The notes under the pieces: model-generated
What the model saw: the letters and a program-made list of their open reading frames with translations, nothing else
What the model was told of the DNA's origin: nothing
Databases searched by the model: none
Position numbers and translations under genes: made by a program
From: a virus
Length of the DNA stretch: 38,524 nt
IMG/VR virus record: IMGVR_UViG_3300037119_005874
Coordinates: 1 to 38,524 of that record
Reading direction: 5' to 3' (one strand)
Part shown: positions 1 through 7,108 of the stretch, one piece after another
Layout: every line of letters begins with the position of its first letter
Position numbering within the stretch: position 1 is the stretch's first letter

Positions 1-1
1 G

Positions 2-148
2 ATGCACAAACCTGTGTCCTACCCTCCTGAGCTTCGAGCTGATCAACCTGATCACTGCGGTTGGCCCGCCTACCTCGCGCCACACGGGTGGGAGTGCAGA
101 GTGTGTCAGTTACGTCTTGACACTGTACAGGTGCAGGAGGTAGACTAA
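2..148 (+). CDS. Small Cys-rich hypothetical protein, possible zinc ribbon
   Basis: This is a 48-codon open frame starting with ATG two bases from the window edge, so the true start may lie further left. The product has a His-Cys pair (H18, C19) and a later C32-x2-C35 pair, an arrangement compatible with a small zinc-binding knuckle. Its TAA overlaps the -10 of the putative promoter for the next gene. No family is recognised. Reality rests on the Cys/His spacing, the absence of an alternative gene and the tight packing with the downstream operon. It could be the tail of a longer gene. Confidence 0.45.
   Translation: MHKPVSYPPELRADQPDHCGWPAYLAPHGWECRVCQLRLDTVQVQEVD
117..146 (+). promoter_or_regulatory. 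Candidate sigma70/SigA-type promoter for the left rightward operon
   Basis: TTGACA (117-122) is followed after 18 bp by TAGACT (141-146), a good match to a housekeeping promoter. The predicted start near 153 gives a ~23-nt leader carrying AAGGGAGAG before the ATG at 176. It overlaps the 3' end of the preceding small gene. It differs from the GTTGA-N10-TATA elements found elsewhere in the window. Confidence 0.45.
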
Positions 149-175
149 GGTACACACCGAGCAAGGGAGAGACCC

Positions 176-325
176 ATGGCACTGCCGAAGAACATCATCG
201 CCCCCGCCCGCAAGGGCCCCGTCCGCCAGCGCAAGTCCGGCGCCGGGACACACGCTCAGGGAACCCGTCGTCAACGGGTTCGAGGTCAGGCACGAGCAGC
301 TGCGTTGAAGGACGCAGCTGCCTAG
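176..325 (+). CDS. Small basic hypothetical protein (49 aa)
   Basis: A 49-residue product beginning MALPKNIIAP, rich in Arg and Lys (KGPVRQRK, RRQRVR) with an Ala-rich end. It has a strong ribosome binding site (AAGGGAGAG) 5 nt before ATG and is followed 10 nt later by the next gene, which has its own GAGAGGAA site. The charge suggests nucleic-acid or virion binding. No family is recognised, and the role is unknown. Confidence 0.6.
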   Translation: MALPKNIIAPARKGPVRQRKSGAGTHAQGTRRQRVRGQARAAALKDAAA

Positions 326-335
326 AGAGGAACCC

Positions 336-842
336 ATGAAGAAGCACACATACAACTGGACCGAACACGAGCTCCTCAGCACCCGACAGGTAGCCATCCT
401 GCTCGGGTATGACCCCGTGTCGTTCGCAGATCAGGAATTCGAGTGGATGCCGGAGCCGGAGGAAGGGACCAACCTCTACCGCCCGGAAGACTTCGGGAAG
501 CTGATCAAGGAGAGCACCGCGAACGAGAAGGCATCGGTCCGGATCCAGAGTGATGAACTGCTGGTGATCAAGCAGATCGCTGCGATGCACTCCCCGCCGG
601 TTGCCCCGAACACCTTCGACTTCTACTTCCGTCTCGCAAAGAAGAGAGCCGACAAGGGCCTGCAGAGCACCAACCCTGCTCCGCAACCTGATGAGTACCT
701 GGCTGGCCGCCCGGTCTGGCACCCCGCTCCGGTGCGTGACTACCTGCGCAACCGCCCCGGTCCCGGCAACCACATCACCGGCACCAAGCGGCACGCCTAC
801 CGGGGCGGCCGGGTTCCCTACTCCAAGCTGGCGTCGTCATGA
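336..842 (+). CDS. Hypothetical protein, possible DNA-binding N-terminus
   Basis: A 168-residue protein with a good Shine-Dalgarno (AGAGAGGAA) before ATG. Residues ~13-28 (LLSTRQVAILLGYDPV) resemble the first helices of an excisionase/MerR-type winged helix. The match is weak, because the usual wing is replaced by an acidic stretch. The C-terminal ~50 residues are Pro/Arg/Gly rich and basic (HAYRGGRVPYSK). It overlaps the winged-helix gene that follows by ATGA, so the two are probably co-translated. It may be an early regulatory or small structural-module protein. The function is not known. Confidence 0.7.
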   Translation: MKKHTYNWTEHELLSTRQVAILLGYDPVSFADQEFEWMPEPEEGTNLYRPEDFGKLIKESTANEKASVRIQSDELLVIKQIAAMHSPPVAPNTFDFYFRLAKKRADKGLQSTNPAPQPDEYLAGRPVWHPAPVRDYLRNRPGPGNHITGTKRHAYRGGRVPYSKLASS

Positions 843-1099
843 TCCTGTCCAGGTATCCGGATGTCGATCAGGATCTGCGGGAGACCCTTCGCTGCATCGA
901 TTCGGGACTCACCACCACTGCCAAGGTGATGGAGAAGATCGGCTGGTCGGAGAGGATGACGCAGCGTAGGTTCCGCTCCCTTCACGACCGGGGGTTGATC
1001 AGTCGATCTGATGTCACGACAACCAAAGGAATCCTTCGGGTGTACTCCTTGACCGAAGATGGCAGGAAGGTACTTCGGCGCGATACCGTCAGGGGCTAA
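839..1099 (+). CDS. Winged helix-turn-helix DNA-binding protein
   Basis: An 86-residue protein whose whole length fits a winged-helix domain. Helix 2 and the recognition helix lie around residues 25-52 (TTTAKVMEKIGWSER then TQRRFRSLHDRGLIS), followed by a wing hairpin (ILRVYSLTEDGRKVL). The pattern 'switch helix, RGLI, strand, LTEDG' is typical of MarR/PadR-like and phage wHTH regulators. The start overlaps the upstream stop as ATGA. It probably binds DNA as a small regulator. The target is unknown, although the GTTGA-N10-TATA elements of this window are candidates. Confidence 0.7.
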   Translation: MILSRYPDVDQDLRETLRCIDSGLTTTAKVMEKIGWSERMTQRRFRSLHDRGLISRSDVTTTKGILRVYSLTEDGRKVLRRDTVRG

Positions 1100-1122
1100 G
1101 GACCCCCTGAGAGGACAATCAG

Positions 1123-1467
1123 ATGCCAGTCGGAACCGCAGGTGCCAACGCTTCCACCCTTGCCAGCATCGGAACCGCCTGGAAGGGTCGGTCTCCAGCA
1201 CCGGCTGCTCCGGTCGGTCGTCGGGCTTTCGGATACACCGCCAACGGTGATGGAACGGCTGTTGCCTTCAACATCGCTCACGGCATGACCGACAAGGACG
1301 GCACCGCCATCGCACCGGCGGGTGTAGCCCTGGAGCCACGCAACGCGGTCTCGGCCGCCGCGCACTGGATCTCCTCGATCACCACCACCAACGTGGTGGT
1401 CACCTTCACCACAGCCCCGGCTTCCGGGACCAACAACGTCACGTTCCTGGTCACGGTGACCAAGTAA
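1123..1467 (+). CDS. Beta-sandwich virion-type protein
   Basis: A 114-residue protein preceded by GAGAGGA. Residues ~36-114 read as alternating strands (FGYTANGDGTAVAFNIAHG, then NVVVTFTTAPASGTNNV). This is the pattern of small jelly-roll or beta-sandwich domains at the ends of phage tail and capsid-decoration proteins ('...DGTxTxFxIxHG...TNxxVTFxxAPAxGT...'). The N-terminal 35 residues are Ala/Pro rich and likely unstructured. A minor virion or adhesin component is inferred from the fold. It sits apart from the main tail operon but in the same orientation as the adhesin cassette. Confidence 0.65.
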   Translation: MPVGTAGANASTLASIGTAWKGRSPAPAAPVGRRAFGYTANGDGTAVAFNIAHGMTDKDGTAIAPAGVALEPRNAVSAAAHWISSITTTNVVVTFTTAPASGTNNVTFLVTVTK

Positions 1468-1610
1468 TGGCAGACAACGCAGAGACCTTGAACTCACTGT
1501 CAGCCGAGCTCAAGGAATCACGAAAGAGTGCTGAGGCTCCGGTAGCTCCCGGGCCTTCCGGCAGTCGGAAGAACGCTCCGGCTCCGGTGGGAGAACCTCC
1601 CAAGCAGTAA
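1467..1610 (+). CDS. Small Pro-rich hypothetical protein (47 aa)
   Basis: It starts at an ATG overlapping the upstream TAA (TAATG), which suggests translational coupling. Product: MADNAETLNS..., a short charged helix of about 25 residues followed by a Pro/Ala/Ser tail ending in EPPKQ. A hairpin terminator follows 12 nt after the stop, so this is the last gene of the first transcription unit. No family is recognised. Confidence 0.5.
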   Translation: MADNAETLNSLSAELKESRKSAEAPVAPGPSGSRKNAPAPVGEPPKQ

Positions 1611-1621
1611 CGCAACGCGAA

Positions 1622-1657
1622 AGAGCCCCGACCCGCTGCCACACGAGTCGGGGCTCT
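1622..1657 (+). terminator. Hairpin terminator after the first small-gene cluster
   Basis: A perfect 11-bp stem: AGAGCCCCGAC (1622-1632) pairs with GTCGGGGCTCT (1647-1657) across a 14-nt loop. It has no T-tract, as is common in high-GC genomes. It separates the small-gene cluster from the replication genes. Confidence 0.6.
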
Positions 1658-1683
1658 GACCATCACCGCCGGAGTGAAAGGCC

Positions 1684-1749
1684 ATGTCCTTCTATGCCAT
1701 CTTCCTTGACTACCCCCGCAAAAGCAATAAATGTCAACCCCGACGATGA
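1684..1749 (+). other. Overlapping 21-codon ORF at the ribosome binding site of the prim-pol gene
   Basis: The best-placed Shine-Dalgarno (GGAGTGAAAGG) sits 2-9 nt before an ATG at 1684 that is out of frame with the prim-pol ORF. It opens a 21-codon frame ending TGA at 1747. The prim-pol ATG at 1694 lies only 10 nt further in. This could be a leader peptide that tunes prim-pol translation, or simply a chance ATG. Confidence 0.25.
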
Positions 1750-2758
1750 GCGGCTTGCTCACACCAAGTGGCTGTATTGCTGGGGAACTGACCCTCTCGG
1801 TCACTGCCTGTGCCCACGTGGTTCCTACCATCGCGAAGAGCAGCCGGGGGTTTCCTTCGGTGGCGCGACCGACTGTGGATCAGCTCCGGGCAAGCATCCG
1901 CATCCGCAGTTCCCGCACGGTGCAAAGGACGCTGTCCCCTATTCAGAATTGCTGTCTGAGTTCGGCGCTCCCTCCGGCAGTCGCCGCCTGGGGATGTGCC
2001 TGAACGATGTCATCCTGATCGACATCGATTCACCGCAGGCTCTGCAGTCCTTCTACCGCATCCGCAGGCACGTCCCGATGGATCGGGTGATGGGGATCGC
2101 CCGCACTCCTCGCGGCTGGCATGTGTTTCTGCACTGCCCGGAATGGACACAGGTAGCCCTGAACAAGGCGATGAAGACCTGGCTGGCAGTGGACACCTGG
2201 GACGGCACGGACAGCGGCAAGATCGCACGTCGGGGGATCTTGCTGGACGTCCGTACCGGGGAGCGCAGGTACGTGGTATGGCCGGGCGATGGTGCTCGGG
2301 ATCGGCGCTGGGTAGCGCGCTCGGAGTTCGTAGCAGCGCTACAGTTCGCCGGACGAGGGATGCCGTCCTGGCGCATCGTGACGGACGGATCTCTGGCACC
2401 GTGGAACATTCCGATGGACGACGAGTTGAGGGGGAGGATCGCTCGCGCCGGGGCGGACGCTGTTACCAGGTCACCGCTCGTGTTCGATGGCAGCGAAGCC
2501 GATCTTGCACTCTCTTGGCGTGAGCTTGAGAGATGGGCGTTGATGATCGAGAAGATGGGGCCGGAGTCAGGCAGAAACAACAGCCTGAACCGGACGGCAT
2601 ATTTCAGTGGGGCGGACGCGATCCGGGCCGGGCATCCGATGGAGAAGGTGGAGCAGCGCCTGTTGCAGGCTGCCGCCATCAGCAATACTCCCGGAGCCCG
2701 CGCCACCGTGCAGAGCGGTCTGACATCAGGACTGCGGGACCGTCATGGGAACACCTGA
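1694..2758 (+). CDS. Bifunctional DNA primase/polymerase-like (prim-pol) protein
   Basis: A 354-residue protein resembling the N-terminal prim-pol domain (archaeo-eukaryotic primase superfamily) used by phages and plasmids for primer synthesis. Visible signatures are a Cys/His-rich N-terminus (C38, C40, C61, H68 within a GKHP motif), the metal-binding D110-I-D112 after hydrophobic strands, and T138-P-R-G-W-H143, matching the 's/tTxxGxH' motif. The C-terminal ~60 residues (GRNNSLNR...SGADAI...) match the small helical domain often found after prim-pol. The partner helicase-like gene overlaps its end by 14 nt. The start is uncertain, since the strongest RBS fits an out-of-frame ATG at 1684. The fold assignment is firm and activity is inferred. 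Confidence 0.8.
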   Translation: MPSSLTTPAKAINVNPDDERLAHTKWLYCWGTDPLGHCLCPRGSYHREEQPGVSFGGATDCGSAPGKHPHPQFPHGAKDAVPYSELLSEFGAPSGSRRLGMCLNDVILIDIDSPQALQSFYRIRRHVPMDRVMGIARTPRGWHVFLHCPEWTQVALNKAMKTWLAVDTWDGTDSGKIARRGILLDVRTGERRYVVWPGDGARDRRWVARSEFVAALQFAGRGMPSWRIVTDGSLAPWNIPMDDELRGRIARAGADAVTRSPLVFDGSEADLALSWRELERWALMIEKMGPESGRNNSLNRTAYFSGADAIRAGHPMEKVEQRLLQAAAISNTPGARATVQSGLTSGLRDRHGNT

Positions 2759-4529
2759 TCCATTGCCTCCGAGGTGGGCGGCAGCAGCTGAAACGATCAA
2801 GGATTTGATCGACGGCGGCGAGGCCATGCTGCTGGCGAAGACCCTCCCGGAAGGTGTGTCCTCTCACCTGGGCCTGGAGCGGTTCGCCCGCGAGTACTGC
2901 AAGGTGCATGAGCAAGCCGACCTGGCGATGATCTACTCCATCCTCGGCGTGGCCACGTCCATCGCAGCTCAAGGTGGATACGTGCTCTCGACACCACTTC
3001 CTGGGGGCGAGTGGCTTGAGGTACCGGCGATTCAGATGGTGCTCGGGGTGGCGCCGTCTGGATCAGGTAAGTCGACCAGCCTCAAGGCGGGCACGAAGAT
3101 CCTGGACAGGGTGCTCGCCGCTGCTCTCTCCGACCGGCGCAGGCGTCTTCCCGGGATGCGCAACGACGCGATCGTGCAGTACGAACGCGACCGTGAAGAT
3201 GAGACCCTGGCCGCTGATCCGAAGCAGTTCCAGGAGGTGTTCGACGCCGGTCTCTGTCCGAAGACCATGGTGGGCGACCCCACGCAGGAAGCCCTGCGGA
3301 ACTGGGCGGTGAACAACGGTGGGCACGTCGGGGTGATCGCCGGTGAGGCGGACATCTTCAAGTCGGCCAGTGCCTACACAGCGGACGGCAGCGCGAACTA
3401 CTCGATCCTGCTGAACGCCTGGGATCAGGGGAAGATCGACACCGCTCGGGTATCGAACTCAGACCTGCAGATCGACAAGGCATCCATCCCGCTGTGCGTG
3501 CTCTTCCAGACCGAGGTGTTCGCAGAAGTCACCTCCGGTAACGCCAGGGGCATGGGAGGCAGCGGGGACACCTTCGTGGCCAAGGGCATGTTCGCGCGCA
3601 TGTGGGTGGTGGAGACAGATCAGATCGAGGACTACTCCAAGATCGCCAACCTCTACTCCGACGACAACGACTTCGACAACGACCACGCAGACCCCGACGG
3701 TTACCGGGACGCAGACGGGAACACCACTGACCTCGGCAGTGCAGCGATCGACTTCGAGCTGGCCCTACGGGACATTGCCACCGACACCAACCAGTATCGA
3801 ATCGACAAGGCGGTGCACCGAGCCTGGCACATCACGGCCACCAAGTACGGCACCGAGATGATGGTGCCGGAAGTCCCGGAGCCGCAGCGCACAACGATCC
3901 TGCTCGACGCCGATGGGCGACTTGCCTACCGCAGGCTGCAGCGAATGATGGCAGACATCCAGCAGCACGTGCAGGACCAGAAGGATCAAGACCTGCAGAA
4001 TCTGTGGATGCCGATGGCCGCCCGCATCACCCAGCACGTACTACGGGAAGCACTGATCGTGACGTTGGCCGCCGGTCGGAACTCGGACGCCCCGTTCAAG
4101 GTCACAGCTGAGATCATCGAAGACGCAGCCTGCCGTATCTTGCCGTGGCGCTGGTGCTACTCGGCCAACGCATTGACCCGCCGGGCGAACGAACGAGCTG
4201 AAGACCTCCTGGCGATGTCGGCGCTGCAATTGAATCCACAGCAGCGGGATCTAACGGCACCCTCAATGATCCGTGACCTTCTGAAAACCCTTGCGTCAGA
4301 AGACAAACGGCTCTCCAATCCGGGGATCAAACTCTCCGAACTCACCGAACGGGTGCGCTCTCGCCTCCCTCGGGAGAAGCGCGGACAGGTCTCCACCTTG
4401 CTCAAGGGGACGCTGCCACTGCTGTGCTCCGATCCGGACAGTGGCATCACCGAGCACGAGGGGCCACCAGGAATCGCTGGGCGTGTCACGAAAACGTATC
4501 GAATCTCCACAAGCGCTCAGGTGTTCTGA
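2745..4529 (+). CDS. DUF3987-family P-loop replication protein (helicase-like)
   Basis: A 594-residue protein that probably acts as the replicative helicase or primase partner. Walker A is at residues 103-111 (APSGSGKST). A likely Walker B-type segment follows near residue 200 (VGVIAGEADIF). Then comes the family's typical block, in which a nucleotide-dependent toroid sequence ('ILLNAWDQGKID', 'SIPLCVLFQTEVF', 'GMFARMWVVE') matches DUF3987 proteins. These are commonly fused to or next to prim-pol domains, as here. The C-terminal ~100 residues look like a winged-helix region (MIRDLLKTL, KLSELTERVRSRLP). The overlap with prim-pol argues for a joint primosome. Whether it unwinds DNA is inference from the family. 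Confidence 0.8.
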   Translation: MGTPDPLPPRWAAAAETIKDLIDGGEAMLLAKTLPEGVSSHLGLERFAREYCKVHEQADLAMIYSILGVATSIAAQGGYVLSTPLPGGEWLEVPAIQMVLGVAPSGSGKSTSLKAGTKILDRVLAAALSDRRRRLPGMRNDAIVQYERDREDETLAADPKQFQEVFDAGLCPKTMVGDPTQEALRNWAVNNGGHVGVIAGEADIFKSASAYTADGSANYSILLNAWDQGKIDTARVSNSDLQIDKASIPLCVLFQTEVFAEVTSGNARGMGGSGDTFVAKGMFARMWVVETDQIEDYSKIANLYSDDNDFDNDHADPDGYRDADGNTTDLGSAAIDFELALRDIATDTNQYRIDKAVHRAWHITATKYGTEMMVPEVPEPQRTTILLDADGRLAYRRLQRMMADIQQHVQDQKDQDLQNLWMPMAARITQHVLREALIVTLAAGRNSDAPFKVTAEIIEDAACRILPWRWCYSANALTRRANERAEDLLAMSALQLNPQQRDLTAPSMIRDLLKTLASEDKRLSNPGIKLSELTERVRSRLPREKRGQVSTLLKGTLPLLCSDPDSGITEHEGPPGIAGRVTKTYRISTSAQVF

Positions 4530-4534
4530 CTGAT

Positions 4535-4583
4535 CCTGCCCACGTATGGTGACTAGCTGTAAGCCACTGTGCTAATGGGCAGG
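4535..4583 (+). promoter_or_regulatory. Inverted repeat spanning the start region of the adhesin cassette
   Basis: CCTGCCCA (4535-4542) and TGGGCAGG (4576-4583) are perfect 8-bp complements separated by 33 nt. The second arm overlaps the Shine-Dalgarno (GGCAGGAG) of the ATG at 4591. It could end the upstream transcript or hide the RBS of the first adhesin gene. The long loop makes either role uncertain. Confidence 0.25.
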
Positions 4584-4590
4584 AGATTCA

Positions 4591-5913
4591 ATGAGTTCAC
4601 CACTGCCGTCCAACATGGCACTGTGCACGGTGCGCGGCCGGTATGGCACCTCCGCCACCGTGGAGGGACAGTCGAGTCCCCAGTTCACGCCATACGTCGG
4701 GATGCGGGTGACCTTCACCCCCGCCTACCCGTTCGTCACCAACACCGCTGCCACCCCGAGCCCCATCGTCATAGCCACAGCTCCGCGTACGTTCGTCACG
4801 GACTCGGAAGGGTACATCTCCGATCCATACGCCGGGAACACCCGCAACTGTCAGCTCATCGCCTCCGATGATCCGGACATCACTCCCACTGGGTGGAAGT
4901 ATCTGGTCACGTTCCAAGGCCCCGGTGCCACCAACTTCCGCCCGTTTCGGACGCCAGCCCCTAGCGGGGCTGTCGTTGACATGGCCATCATCACCCCGCA
5001 GCGGGTGTCCACCGGGAACACTCCGACCAGCGCAGAGATCGCCGCCGCGAACGCCGCCGCTTCTGCTGCAGCGGCGCAAGCTGCGGTCGCTTCCATCAAC
5101 CGGGGACAGGCCGGTGGTGTCGCGCCGCTGGATGCCGACGGGGACGTCAACGACGCCTTCGGCGTCAAGGTGCTCCCCGGAGGAAGCGGCGGCGGCGGGG
5201 GTGGCAACGCCAGCGTGGACACGATCGAAGGCATGTCCACCCTTGCCAGGGCCTTCAACAAGGACACCACCGCTACTGCGATGCGCTCCCGGATCGGGGC
5301 TGGCACCGGAAACGGCACCTCCAACCTAGTACTCGGCACCGTCGCCGGGACAGCTGCGGACGCTGCGGCTGTCGCCTCCATGGTGGGCACTCGTGCGGTG
5401 GACTCCAACGTCGTCCACCGCACCGGTGATGAGTCGATCAACGGGATCAAGACCTTCATCACACCTCCTCAGGGTCCTCCCGCCGTGGGAGCAACCGACC
5501 TGATCCAGAAGGGTCAGGTGGACACCTCCGTCACCACTCTGACCACAGCGATCAACCTGCGAATACTGTCCTCAGCTCGCAGCGCCGCTAACGGAGTTGC
5601 TGGCCTCAACGCGAGCGGCAACGTCATCGACGCAGCTGGCAACGAACTCGCATCCGTTGCGCCCACCTGGACAGCGGTTCAGAACAAGCCCAACGTCGCG
5701 GTCCTGGACTCCAACTCTCAGCTGCCACTGGCGAACATGAGCCCATATGCAGTTATCCGGATCGGCAATGGCGGAGCGACTGTCCCTGTCCGTCCGGCCT
5801 TCAACGGATCAGTGGAGTTCTTCTGCTCTGTCGAGCCATCCCGTTCCGGAAGCACCGCCGGAGGAACCGCCGCCATGGCTCCCGGTGATGTCTGGCTGGC
5901 CACGGCCCTGTGA
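4591..5913 (+). CDS. Tail fibre / minor tail protein
   Basis: A 440-residue protein and the first gene of the adhesin cassette, with an RBS GGCAGGAG. It has an N-terminal ~130-residue beta domain, then an Ala-rich helical segment (residues ~147-170, likely trimeric coiled coil), a Gly-rich linker (SGGGGGGN), and short fibre repeats. Residues ~274-289 (VVHRTGDESINGIKTF) match the recurring 'VVHxTGdEtIxGxKTF' motif of phage side-tail fibres. The motifs 'APLDADGDVND' and 'AGLNASGNVIDA' are similar shaft repeats. The C-terminal ~60 residues form a beta-rich tip. The role, attaching the tail to the host surface, is inferred from fibre motifs and context. The stop overlaps the next GTG start. Confidence 0.75.
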   Translation: MSSPLPSNMALCTVRGRYGTSATVEGQSSPQFTPYVGMRVTFTPAYPFVTNTAATPSPIVIATAPRTFVTDSEGYISDPYAGNTRNCQLIASDDPDITPTGWKYLVTFQGPGATNFRPFRTPAPSGAVVDMAIITPQRVSTGNTPTSAEIAAANAAASAAAAQAAVASINRGQAGGVAPLDADGDVNDAFGVKVLPGGSGGGGGGNASVDTIEGMSTLARAFNKDTTATAMRSRIGAGTGNGTSNLVLGTVAGTAADAAAVASMVGTRAVDSNVVHRTGDESINGIKTFITPPQGPPAVGATDLIQKGQVDTSVTTLTTAINLRILSSARSAANGVAGLNASGNVIDAAGNELASVAPTWTAVQNKPNVAVLDSNSQLPLANMSPYAVIRIGNGGATVPVRPAFNGSVEFFCSVEPSRSGSTAGGTAAMAPGDVWLATAL

Positions 5914-7097
5914 GCGTCCTTCAGGTATGGCAACTGGGAGCGGACCGCATCAGCCGGTCCAGAGGAAGGCCCTCCAGGGGAACCGGGATCATCTCCGCTC
6001 AGGGTCGGATACTTGGCGTGAGCTCCGTCCAAGTAGGAACAGCTCCACCGGATCCAGGTGACGGCTACAGTCCACTGAACTGGCCTTACGGAGCGGTGTA
6101 CTCCTACCAGCCCGGACCGTCCACCACCGGAGTCCCCACCGGAACCGCGCTGACCACCTACACCGGACCTACCACGATCACCACCGACGGCACCGTCATC
6201 GATTCCAAGTTCATCCCGGTGCACCTGGTCATCCGAGCCAAGAACGTCACGATCTCCCGCTGTGAGATCGTCGGCGCACCCACCTGGACCGGTGCCGAGA
6301 GTGCGCTGATCGATCACCGGTTCGTCACCCAGTCAGGATTGTTGGTCGCGGACTGCACCATCCACCAGCAGGTCCCGAACCTGTACATCAACGCCTCGAT
6401 CGGTCATCACGCCACCTTCGTGCGGTGCAACATCTACCACTGCGTGGATGGCTTCGGTATCTACAACACCGGCGGCGGCACCAACCCAGCGACCGGTGAG
6501 CCGTACACCAACGACGGAGACATGACGGTCCTGGGCAATTGGTGGCACGACTTCTCCTTCTTCACCCCGGACCCCACGCACTCCGACAACGTCAGCCACA
6601 ACGACTTCGTCCAGTTCCATGGTGGCAAGCGCTCCCTGATCGGTGGCAACCGGATCGATCACTTCGCCGCTCCGGCGTCAGCCTTCCCGGTGGGAACCGC
6701 CGCCTACAACGGAGCCAACGCCTTCGTCAGTTCATCCGCCGCTGGTGTGGATGCCACCGCCACCACCAAGCGCGGGTACGGACAGGGTGTCTACCTGCAG
6801 TCACTGGTCAGCGCGGTCACCGGGAACACCATCGAGTACAACTGGTTCCACGGATCCGGCGGTCAGATCGTGGTCAGAGTCCCGGGCCCGAACATCATCC
6901 GTTCCAACAGGGTGGACCGCTCCGGTAAGAACTTCACGGTCAATGGCAGCCAGTACCAAATCCGCGCCAACGTCTCTTCGCTGCCGGGCATCACCGGGCT
7001 GTACACCAACGTCTGGGACGATACCGGTGCGTATCTCACCTATGACACCTCCAACCCCTCCGGCGGGTCCGGCGGCATACGCACAGACGCAGGATAA
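5910..7097 (+). CDS. Right-handed beta-helix minor tail protein
   Basis: A 395-residue protein starting at GTG within a GTGA overlap. Residues ~75-345 show the turn-by-turn pattern of a parallel beta-helix (TVIDSKFIPVHLVIRAKNVT, ISRCEIVG, ATFVRCNIYH, NVTGN/NTIEYNWFHG). This is the pattern of phage depolymerase or receptor-binding proteins and pectate-lyase-like folds. No catalytic residues can be assigned. It is related in design to the two helices encoded at 13168-14997. Its role is probably binding or trimming of cell-wall polysaccharide at the tail tip. The 60-residue N-terminus would be the attachment segment. Confidence 0.75.
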   Translation: MSVLQVWQLGADRISRSRGRPSRGTGIISAQGRILGVSSVQVGTAPPDPGDGYSPLNWPYGAVYSYQPGPSTTGVPTGTALTTYTGPTTITTDGTVIDSKFIPVHLVIRAKNVTISRCEIVGAPTWTGAESALIDHRFVTQSGLLVADCTIHQQVPNLYINASIGHHATFVRCNIYHCVDGFGIYNTGGGTNPATGEPYTNDGDMTVLGNWWHDFSFFTPDPTHSDNVSHNDFVQFHGGKRSLIGGNRIDHFAAPASAFPVGTAAYNGANAFVSSSAAGVDATATTKRGYGQGVYLQSLVSAVTGNTIEYNWFHGSGGQIVVRVPGPNIIRSNRVDRSGKNFTVNGSQYQIRANVSSLPGITGLYTNVWDDTGAYLTYDTSNPSGGSGGIRTDAG

Positions 7098-7108
7098 GGA
7101 CGGCGCAG

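Noticed and set aside
4851-5462. 203-residue minus-strand frame opposite the first tail fibre gene
   Set aside because: Pro/Ala-rich, antisense to fibre repeats, and no ribosome binding site or context.
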